6,899 nt of DNA from Armatimonadetes bacterium UBA5352 (GTDB taxonomy: Bacteria > Armatimonadota > Zipacnadia > Zipacnadales > UBA5352): the NCBI GenBank assembly GCA_002411015.1, contig DHPY01000112.1, positions 47,207 to 54,105 on the forward strand, written 5' to 3'. A program made the translations under genes and the position numbers. Positions 1 through 5,100 of this stretch are shown piece after piece (position 1 is the first letter of the stretch; each line of letters opens with the position of its first letter). A model generated the notes under the pieces. The model saw only the letters and a program-made list of their open reading frames with translations. It did not search any database and was not told the origin of the DNA.

Positions 1-6
1 CCCCTG

Positions 7-29
7 CACGCCGCAAACGACGCGGCGTG
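7..29. repeat. Stem-loop at window edge
   Basis: CACGCCGC (7-14) and GCGGCGTG (22-29) form a perfect 8-bp stem around the loop AAACGAC. CCCC at 1-4 and the G-run after 29 could lengthen it. There is no T-tract, so it is not an intrinsic terminator. The loop resembles the ACACGAC loop of the big hairpin at 2037-2071, so it may be the edge of another copy of the local fold-back repeats, cut by the window start. Confidence 0.5.
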
Positions 30-96
30 GGGCGGGAGAGGGGGGAAGAACGGCAACGGCGCAGGTGGGCGCGGGAGAGCGCATACCCCGCAGTGG

Positions 97-190
97 GGAG
101 GGGCCGCACGAGCGGCCGCCGCGCAGCGGAGGCCGCGAGGCCGGCCCATGGCCCGTTCACAAACAACCGCGGGCCTCGTGCGGCCCCTCC
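97..190. repeat. Fold-back element, copy 1 (94 bp)
   Basis: The element is bounded by a perfect 16-bp inverted repeat: GGAGGGGCCGCACGAG at 97-112 and its reverse complement at 175-190. The same end sequence (GGAGGGGCCGC, then CGAG) opens the elements at 1892 and 6779, and GCGGCCCCTCC closes the 1892 copy as well. The interior (GC-rich, with a short AT-richer piece near 158-167) differs from the other copies. No open frame inside resembles a transposase, so if it is mobile it is non-autonomous (MITE-like). No target-site duplication is evident. Confidence 0.65.
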
Positions 191-193
191 GGG

Positions 194-299
194 TGTTGCC
201 GTCGATGTGCGGGTGGGGGCACCCGCACCACGGGAGCAACGATCTCCGCGTGTGGCAGTCAATGTGCGGGTGGGGGCACCCGCGCCACGGCAGCAACGA
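194..299. repeat. Two tandem hairpin units, 57-bp period
   Basis: Two units start at 194 and 251. Their first 49 bases match at 44 positions. Each contains a GCGGGTG stem, a GGGG loop and CACCCGC. The first hairpin (207-215 with 220-228) is a 9-bp perfect stem; the second (264-272 with 277-285) keeps the stem with one T-A pair changed to a T-G pair. Retention of pairing suggests that the structure matters or that the units were copied recently. With only two units and no spacer logic it is not a CRISPR array. Confidence 0.7.
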
Positions 300-323
300 A
301 CGGGCGCGACGCCCGTCCCACGA
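300..323. repeat. REP-like hairpin abutting the kinase start
   Basis: ACGGGC (300-305), a 5-base loop and GCCCGT (311-316) form a 6-bp hairpin followed by CCCACG. The same core with loop AGGAT occurs at 1817-1833 and, with one arm changed, at 2099-2113, each followed by GCTACG in place of CCCACG. It therefore looks like a small dispersed REP-type repeat. It ends two or three bases before the GTG proposed as the start of the kinase gene. Confidence 0.55.
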
Positions 324-325
324 GG

Positions 326-1798
326 GTGGCGCTCCTCGGCATTGACCTTGGCACGACCGCGGTCAAGGCGGGGGTCTTCGATGCCGGGAGCGGGAAGCTG
401 CTCGGCGTGGCGCGGGCGGAGTACTCCCCCACCTCACCCCATGCCGGCTGGATGGAGCTTGCCGCGGAGGAGTACTGGCGCGCGACCGTCGAGGCGGTGC
501 GTGCCGCGCATGAACAGGCCGGGGGGCCTGAGGTGCTCGGCATCGGCCTGTCATCGCAGGGGCAGACTTTCCTGCCGCTCGACGCGAACCGCGAGCCGCT
601 GCGCCCGGCGATCGTGTGGCTGGACACGCGCGCTGAGGCCGAGGCGCGGCGACTCAATGAGGCGCTCGATCCGGCCGAACTGCGCGCCCGGCGTGGGGCC
701 GCCGCGATCAACGCAGTCGATTCGGCGCCGAAGATCCTCTGGCTGCGCGAGAACGAGCCGGAGCTGTGGGCGCGCACGCGGCACCTCGTCATGCTCCCGG
801 ACTTCATCGGCGAGCGACTGACAGGCGAACTGCGGCTCGATCGCAGCAATGCGGGCTCAATGGCGATGGTGGACCGCGGCACTGGGGAGTGGTGGCCGGC
901 GGCGCTGGAGGCCGTGGGCGTTCCCCGGGAGATGCTTAGCCCCCTCGGGAACGCCGGCGAGTTGATCGGTCTTCTGACTGAATCTGCCGCCGATGAGCTT
1001 GGCCTCACCGCAGGCGCGACGGTGGCGCTCGGCTGCAACGATCAGCTTGCCGGGGCGGTCGGCGCGGGGAACGTTGCGCCCGGCATCGCCTCCGGCACCA
1101 CCGGAACCGCGATGGCGATCGTCGCCACCACCGACCTCGCCGACGCCCCGCCCGACGGCATCCTCCACGGCGCCCACGCCGTGCCGGGGCTGCGCTTCCT
1201 GTTGACCTACGCGAAGACGTCCGGGGTGGTGCTGACATGGCTGCGCGACCTGCTGGGCGCGCCGGGCTTCGAGGAGCTGCTCGCTGATGCGCGGGTCGTG
1301 CCGATCGGCTGCGACGGCCTGATCTGCCTCCCGCACTTCTCCGGCACCGCCACGCCAAGCTTCCGCAGCGATGTGCGCGGCGGCTTCGTGGGGCTGACGC
1401 TCGCGCACGGGCGGGCGGAGATGGCGCGGGCGGTCGCCGAGGCGGTGTGCTTCTGCGCGCGCGATGCCCTGGAGCTTGCGCGCGCGGCCGGGCAGCCGGT
1501 CGCGGAGCTTCGCATGCTCGGCGGCGCGGCGCAGTCGGCGTGGTGGATGCAGATGGTGGCGGACGTGACGGGGACGCCGCTCGCGGTGCCGGCGTGCACA
1601 GAGGCGGCGGTGCTGGGGGCGGCGATCTTCGGCGGGGTGGGCGCGGGTGTGCTGCTATCGATCGAGGAGGCAGCAAGGAGCTTCTACCGCGCCGGCGAAC
1701 GCTACCTGCCGGATGAGGGCCTGCGGGAGGCGTATGAGGCTGCGTATGCTGCGTATCGCGCGGCGATGGAACGGCTGTATCCGGGAGCATTGGGGTAG
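326..1798 (+). CDS. FGGY-family carbohydrate kinase (xylulokinase-like)
   Basis: A 490-residue cytoplasmic sugar kinase that would phosphorylate a ketose or polyol with ATP. The N-terminal actin-like fold shows GIDLGTTAVK (residues 5-14), the phosphate-binding loop of FGGY kinases. WLDTR (98-102) is the substrate-side motif. GCND with D239 supplies the expected catalytic base, followed by GAGNVAPG. The C-terminal ATP-binding motif is MLGGAAQSAWWMQMVADV (397-414), then EAAVLGAA. The length matches XylB (about 490). The usual xylulokinase SGQMHG is SSQGQTF here (76-82), so D-xylulose is not certain. I chose GTG 326 because family similarity begins at once (VALLGIDLG). The frame is open upstream to 65 but reads through repeats. 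No good ribosome-binding site is visible; only CGAGG touches the start. An AraA-like isomerase lies downstream beyond 392 bp of repeats, suggesting a shared pathway. Family 0.95; substrate and start weaker. Confidence 0.88.
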   Translation: MALLGIDLGTTAVKAGVFDAGSGKLLGVARAEYSPTSPHAGWMELAAEEYWRATVEAVRAAHEQAGGPEVLGIGLSSQGQTFLPLDANREPLRPAIVWLDTRAEAEARRLNEALDPAELRARRGAAAINAVDSAPKILWLRENEPELWARTRHLVMLPDFIGERLTGELRLDRSNAGSMAMVDRGTGEWWPAALEAVGVPREMLSPLGNAGELIGLLTESAADELGLTAGATVALGCNDQLAGAVGAGNVAPGIASGTTGTAMAIVATTDLADAPPDGILHGAHAVPGLRFLLTYAKTSGVVLTWLRDLLGAPGFEELLADARVVPIGCDGLICLPHFSGTATPSFRSDVRGGFVGLTLAHGRAEMARAVAEAVCFCARDALELARAAGQPVAELRMLGGAAQSAWWMQMVADVTGTPLAVPACTEAAVLGAAIFGGVGAGVLLSIEEAARSFYRAGERYLPDEGLREAYEAAYAAYRAAMERLYPGALG

Positions 1799-1815
1799 CG
1801 GCCGGAGGAACGGCT

Positions 1816-1840
1816 GACGGGCAGGATGCCCGTCGCTACG
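1816..1840. repeat. REP-like hairpin, copy 2
   Basis: GACGGGC (1816-1822), loop AGGAT and GCCCGTC (1828-1834) make a perfect 7-bp stem followed by GCTACG. It shares the core and the following GCTACG with the copy at 2097-2121, and the core with 300-316. It lies 18 bases after the kinase stop codon and lacks a T-run, so it would not act as a standard intrinsic terminator, although a stable stem there could protect the transcript's 3' end. Confidence 0.6.
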
Positions 1841-1891
1841 AACGACACGGCTCTCATCCCGTGGCGCGGTCTTCCAACCTGCGAGCCGTTC

Positions 1892-2081
1892 GGAGGGGCC
1901 GCCCGAGCGAAGCGAGGGTGAGTTCCGCGTGCGGAACTCAGCCGCTGTGCCGGCCCCTGTTGTTCGTGCGAGGGCGAGGCAAACGGATCTCGGTGTGCGT
2001 GGGCCGGGGTGGAACCTGAGGCGCTGGCGCGCCTCACTCCGAGCGCCGCTACACGACAGCGGCGCTCGGAGCGGCCCCTCC
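1892..2081. repeat. Fold-back (MITE-like) element, copy 2 (190 bp)
   Basis: GGAGGGGCCGC (1892-1902) and GCGGCCCCTCC (2071-2081) are perfect 11-bp terminal inverted repeats; allowing one mismatch and one gap they extend through CGAGCG. Inside are three hairpins: TGAGTTCCGC with GCGGAACTCA (1919-1928 and 1931-1940, 2-base loop), TGAGGCGC with GCGCCTCA (2017-2024 and 2029-2036), and a 14-bp perfect stem (2037-2050 and 2058-2071, loop ACACGAC). The left 66 bases (1894-1959) form a subunit closed by AGGGGCCG/CGGCCCCT that recurs at 6781-6861. No coding frame is convincing. It looks like a non-autonomous fold-back element or a structured-RNA repeat. Confidence 0.7.
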
Positions 2082-2096
2082 ACAACGACAACGGCG

Positions 2097-2121
2097 GACG
2101 GGCAGGATGCCCGCCGCTACG
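2097..2121. repeat. REP-like hairpin, copy 3
   Basis: CGGGC (2099-2103), loop AGGAT and GCCCG (2109-2113) are followed by CCGCTACG, nearly identical to the copy at 1816-1840. One outer base pair is lost (A2098 opposite C2114). Together the two copies bracket the 190-bp fold-back element with the same orientation, suggesting that the larger element inserted within, or was assembled with, REP units. Confidence 0.55.
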
Positions 2122-2174
2122 CAACGGATACGGCAACGGCTGACGGCAGCGGACTGCGGCCGCCTGCTATGATC

Positions 2175-2181
2175 AAGGAGG
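2175..2181 (+). promoter_or_regulatory. Strong ribosome-binding site of the isomerase gene
   Basis: AAGGAGG is a near-perfect anti-Shine-Dalgarno match. It lies 6 bases before GTG 2188 and 9 bases before ATG 2191, so both starts are possible; ATG is preferred as the commoner initiator. The kinase upstream has no comparable site. Confidence 0.75.
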
Positions 2182-2190
2182 CGCTTTGTG

Positions 2191-3588
2191 ATGCTCAGAC
2201 CAACACGCATCGGGCTGCTGCCGCTCTACCTGGCGCTCTACGATGGGGTCCGGCCGGATGCCCGGCCTGACATGGAGGCGTTCGCCGCTCGCGTCAGAAA
2301 GATGCTGACCGGCCTGGGGCTGGACGTCGTAGCGGTGCCGATCATGACCACGCGCCGAGGGATCGACCGCGAACTGCCTGCGCTGCTCGATGACCCCGAC
2401 CTCGACGCGCTGGCTACGGTGCACCTTGCGTACTCGCCATCGCTCGAGGCCACCGAGCCACTGCTGCGGGCGGAGCGGCCGCTGCTGCTGCTCGACACCA
2501 CACCCGCGCCCGCTTTCGGCGAGGACGCGGACCAGGAGCTGATGCTCCGCAACCACGGGATCCATGGCGTCCAGGACCTCGCCTGCATGATGCGCAGGCG
2601 CGAGCGGCCCCATCTGCTCGCGGTCGGCCACGTGGATGATCCCGCGTTCCAAGCCGACATCATGCTCAGTTGCCGGGCGATGCGGGCGGCCCGGGCGCTC
2701 AGTTCCATGCGCGTGCTGATGATCGGCGACAGCTTCGAGGGCATGGGCGACTTCGCCGTCGACTTCGGGGTCCTCAGCAGGGAGCTTGGTGTGAACGTCG
2801 CGCGGGTGAGCGTCTCGGACCTCGCGCAGACGGCGCGTGAGGTAAGCGACTTCGAGCTTTCCGCCGAGGCTGCGTGTGAGGGCGATCTCTGCGACTGCAG
2901 CGGCGTCTCGGCGGAGGCGCTGCGGAGGACGAACCGCGTTGGGCTGGCGGTGCGCCGGGTGATGCAGGAGTACGCGGCGGGCGCCATGACCTTCAACTTC
3001 GGCTCATTCGACAGCGACACCGGCATCGAGACCGTCCCGTTCCTCGAGGCATCGAAGGCGATGGCGCGGGGGCAGGGGTACGCGGGCGAGAATGATGTGC
3101 TGACCGCGGCGATGGTGGGGGCGCTCGCGCAGGCCGGCTGCCGGCTGACCTTCACGGAGATGTTCTGCCCGGACTGGGAGGGCGGGACGATCTTCATGAG
3201 CCACATGGGCGAGTGCGGCCTCGGGGTCTCGGAGGGGCCTGCGACGCTGGTCGAGAAGCAGTACGCCTTCAGCGATGTGGCGAACCCGGTCATCGCTACC
3301 CCGAAGATCATCCCGGGCGAGGCGACGCTGGTGAACCTCGCGCCCGGCCCGGGCAGCAGCTTCCGGTTCATCACGGCGCGGGTCGAGGTGCTGGATCGGG
3401 GGCCGGTGGCGGGCTTCCGGGAGGTGCCGCATTACTGGATCCGGCCGCTCGACAGGGACCTTCGCGGCTTCCTACAGCGCTACTCGGAGCTTGGCGGGAC
3501 GCACCACCTCGCGCTGTGCCTGGGCGATGAGCGCGAGATGGTCCGGCAGATGGCGATGGCGCTGAAGAGAGAGCACTGCGCGGTGTGA
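2191..3588 (+). CDS. L-arabinose/L-fucose isomerase-like protein
   Basis: A 465-residue cytoplasmic aldose-ketose isomerase of the AraA/FucI superfamily, expected to use a divalent metal such as Mn2+. All four AraA-type catalytic positions are present in the right order: E300 in GYAGEND, E323 in FTEMF, H338 in MSHMGEC, and H438/H439 in GGTHH. In E. coli AraA (500 residues) these correspond to E306, E333, H350 and H450. The N-terminal two thirds (for example GLGLDVVAVP at 41-50 and MRVLMIGDSFEGMGDF at 173-188) fits the Rossmann-like domains of the family but has little direct resemblance to AraA, so the sugar could be L-arabinose, a deoxysugar or something else. There are several Cys residues at 229-236 (CEGDLCDC). 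A strong Shine-Dalgarno precedes the start; GTG 2188 is the alternative. The kinase upstream is a plausible next step; satD follows after 27 bp. Confidence 0.85.
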   Translation: MLRPTRIGLLPLYLALYDGVRPDARPDMEAFAARVRKMLTGLGLDVVAVPIMTTRRGIDRELPALLDDPDLDALATVHLAYSPSLEATEPLLRAERPLLLLDTTPAPAFGEDADQELMLRNHGIHGVQDLACMMRRRERPHLLAVGHVDDPAFQADIMLSCRAMRAARALSSMRVLMIGDSFEGMGDFAVDFGVLSRELGVNVARVSVSDLAQTAREVSDFELSAEAACEGDLCDCSGVSAEALRRTNRVGLAVRRVMQEYAAGAMTFNFGSFDSDTGIETVPFLEASKAMARGQGYAGENDVLTAAMVGALAQAGCRLTFTEMFCPDWEGGTIFMSHMGECGLGVSEGPATLVEKQYAFSDVANPVIATPKIIPGEATLVNLAPGPGSSFRFITARVEVLDRGPVAGFREVPHYWIRPLDRDLRGFLQRYSELGGTHHLALCLGDEREMVRQMAMALKREHCAV

Positions 3589-3615
3589 TCGGTGGCGGGC
3601 GAGGTGGAGCGGGAT

Positions 3616-4296
3616 ATGACTGACAGGCGACTGTACGCGGTGCTCAGCGGCGACATCGTCGAATCGCGGCGGTTCGTGAATCGCGGGCCTGCTATCCGGG
3701 ATGCAATCAAGGCTGCCTATCGGACCTGCGCGAAGGCGTTCCCGGAGGCTCTTGGCGAGATGCCGGCGGTTGACGTGTTCGCGGGGGACTCGTGGCAGAT
3801 GCTGATCTCCTCCCCCGCGACCGCGCTTCGGGTCGCGCTGTGCATGCGGGCGCTGATCAAGGCGCATGAGGCACTCCCGAAGGTCGACACGCGAGTGGCG
3901 ATCGGCATCGGCGCTGTGGAGTTCATCGACAGAGAGAACCTGTCAGAGAGCCAGGGCGAGGCCTTCATGCTGTCTGGAGGGGCGCTTGAGCGGCTGAGGA
4001 GCGACGGCGTGCGCCTGGCAGTGGCTCTCCCGGTGCAGTGGGGCGAGAGAGAGCAGGTGCTGGACCCGCAGCAGACGCTTGCCGCGGTGATGGTGCTGCT
4101 TGAGGTGGTCTGTGCCGGGTGGACGAAGAGGCAAGCGGCTGTCGTCGCTGAAGCTTTGATGGGGTGCTCGCAGACGAAGGCGGCTGATGAACTTGGCATC
4201 ACTCAGCCTGCTGTGTCCCAGGCTTTGGACGCCGGCGAGTGGACCGCCATCGCGGAGACCGTTCGGTGGTGGGAGACGTGGAACGCGCGCTTATAA
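3616..4296 (+). CDS. SatD-family protein with C-terminal helix-turn-helix
   Basis: A 226-residue protein of the SatD family (named for satD of Streptococcus mutans; biochemical role unknown). The N-terminal domain shows the family signatures LSGDIVESR (10-18), FAGDSWQMLI (55-64) and RVAIGIGAVEF (93-103). Acidic residues D13 and D58 and the hydrophobic strand pattern recall the palm fold of GGDEF and class III cyclases, but this is inference. At the C terminus SQTKAADELGITQPAVSQAL (185-204) is a clear helix-turn-helix, so it probably binds DNA. ATG 3616 is chosen over in-frame GTG 3592 because GGAG (3606-3609) sits 6 bases before it and the family begins with such a strand. It follows the isomerase gene by 27 bp and precedes a DUF3307 gene, a partnership I recall as recurrent for SatD. 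A palindromic AT-rich site overlaps its stop codon. Confidence 0.85.
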   Translation: MTDRRLYAVLSGDIVESRRFVNRGPAIRDAIKAAYRTCAKAFPEALGEMPAVDVFAGDSWQMLISSPATALRVALCMRALIKAHEALPKVDTRVAIGIGAVEFIDRENLSESQGEAFMLSGGALERLRSDGVRLAVALPVQWGEREQVLDPQQTLAAVMVLLEVVCAGWTKRQAAVVAEALMGCSQTKAADELGITQPAVSQALDAGEWTAIAETVRWWETWNARL

Positions 4297-4340
4297 TGGC
4301 CGATTATAAGTATATCAACTTATATTCCGAGCCTATAAGT
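4290..4340. promoter_or_regulatory. AT-rich operator candidate with four TATAAG half-sites
   Basis: In otherwise GC-rich DNA, four half-sites alternate in orientation. CTTATAAT (4290-4297) pairs with ATTATAAG (4303-4310) around 5 bases. TATAAGT (4305-4311) pairs with ACTTATA (4318-4324) around 6 bases. The same ACTTATA pairs with TATAAGT (4334-4340) around 9 bases. All pairs are perfect inverted repeats. The cluster starts in the last two codons of satD and ends 8 bases before the GGAGG of the DUF3307 gene. TATAAT at 4292-4297 could also be a -10 box, but no good -35 lies in front of it. I infer an operator, most simply for the SatD HTH or a similar dimeric regulator. Confidence 0.6.
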
Positions 4341-4357
4341 AGTGAACCGGAGGTCCA

Positions 4358-5077
4358 ATGGAGTTGCAGCCGGGGCAACAGCATTGCCTGATACTGCTGA
4401 TCTGCGCTCATGCTCTGCTGGATCAGCGCCTGCGCCAGCAGCCACAGCGTCGGCCGCTGCTCTCTCCGATGGCTCTGTGGATGGGCATCCTGACGCTTCT
4501 GTGCGAGGCCAACCTGAGGGGGCTCGTCGCCGGCCTGATCGTCCTGGCTGGCTACACGCTCATCCACGCGATCAGCGGTGAGCGTCGCATGGAGTCCTGC
4601 GGCTACCTCATCGCCGAGCAGGTTGCGGCGACCTCACTGCTTGTCGCGAGCATCGCGTACCTGGCGGGCCCCGAGAGCGGCGCCTGGCTCGCGCGGCTTG
4701 CGGGTCTGCCGCTGCAAGGCGCTGCGGTGCTCACGGGCATGCTCTTCATGTGGTGGACGCTGTCCGACGCGGTGGGTCTCCTGGCCCGCCAGTATCTGCC
4801 CGAGGACAAGGGCGGCGACCTCGCGGGTACTCCCGGGGCGGGAGCGCTGATCGGGCGGCTGGAGCGCGCGCTGATCCTCGTTCTCGTGCTTGCCAACGTC
4901 CCGTCCGGGATTGGCTTCCTCATCGCGGCGAAGTCTGTCCTCAGGTTCGGCGAAGTCACGCAGCCAGGTAATCGCTCCCTGGCGGAGTACGTTCTCATTG
5001 GCACACTCGCAAGCTTCGCCCTCGGCGTGCCGGTTGCCTACGCTACGGCAGCGCTGGTGCACTGGGCGGGCAACTGA
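4358..5077 (+). CDS. DUF3307 family integral membrane protein
   Basis: A 239-residue polytopic inner-membrane protein of unknown function. Hydrophobic segments lie near 9-22, 38-49, 53-73, 83-104, 111-132, 168-190 and 209-235. DUF3307 traits are visible: an early His-Asp turret (AHALLDQ, H18 and D22), a second His in the next helix (YTLIHAIS, H70), YLIAEQ (83-88), and the conserved C-terminal block GRLERALILVLVLAN (166-180), GIGFLIAAKSVLRF (184-197), EYVLIGTLASF (210-220). The N-terminal motif is divergent from the usual H-x-x-G-D-F form. ATG 4358 has GGAGG (4349-4353) four bases ahead. It lies 61 bp after satD, with the candidate operator in the gap, and 23 bp before the oxidoreductase gene. 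Co-occurrence with SatD suggests that SatD controls it or signals to it; the transported or sensed substance is unknown. Confidence 0.82.
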   Translation: MELQPGQQHCLILLICAHALLDQRLRQQPQRRPLLSPMALWMGILTLLCEANLRGLVAGLIVLAGYTLIHAISGERRMESCGYLIAEQVAATSLLVASIAYLAGPESGAWLARLAGLPLQGAAVLTGMLFMWWTLSDAVGLLARQYLPEDKGGDLAGTPGAGALIGRLERALILVLVLANVPSGIGFLIAAKSVLRFGEVTQPGNRSLAEYVLIGTLASFALGVPVAYATAALVHWAGN

Positions 5078-5100
5078 TTCTCGACGCAGGGAGATGACCA

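Larger units (their letters stand above)
1..325. other. Gene-free 5' region filled with hairpin repeats
   Basis: No coding region is supported here. Open frames run through the region in several phases, but only because stop codons are rare in GC-rich DNA, and their translations are Arg/Ala/Gly/Pro-rich with no family resemblance. The stretch holds, in order, a stem-loop (7-29), a fold-back element with 16-bp inverted ends (97-190), two tandem hairpin units of 57-bp period (194-299) and a REP-like hairpin (300-316). I see no convincing -35/-10 pair for the kinase that follows. Confidence 0.7.
1799..2187. other. Gene-free spacer of stacked repeats
   Basis: This 389-bp gap between the kinase and isomerase genes holds no supportable gene. 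It contains two REP-like hairpins (1816-1840 and 2097-2121) on either side of a 190-bp fold-back element (1892-2081). No T-tract follows any of the hairpins. The only gene-related signal is the ribosome-binding site at 2175-2181. Confidence 0.7.

Noticed and set aside
194..299. Tandem units as a CRISPR array
   Set aside because: There are only two units, with similarity running across nearly the entire period and no unique spacers; no cas genes are nearby.
65..325. Open frame extending the kinase 87 codons upstream to GTG 65
   Set aside because: The extension reads through fold-back and tandem repeats, is low in complexity, and the FGGY family begins at VALLGIDLGT. The frame is open because stops are rare at this GC content.
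27..821. 264-codon + frame and many minus-strand frames opposite the genes
   Set aside because: Their translations are Arg/Pro/Ala-rich without domain patterns and lie in shadow frames of well-supported genes.
2037..2071. 14-bp hairpin as a transcription terminator
   Set aside because: No T-run follows; it is part of the fold-back element and is followed by GC-rich sequence.
2165..2173. Extended -10 box TGCTATGAT ahead of the isomerase gene
   Set aside because: It would place the transcript start on the ribosome-binding site at 2175-2181, and no -35 lies at a proper distance. It may be chance.
3592..3615. GTG 3592 as the start of satD
   Set aside because: ATG 3616 has GGAG at 6 bases and fits the family N terminus; the 8 extra residues cover that ribosome-binding site.
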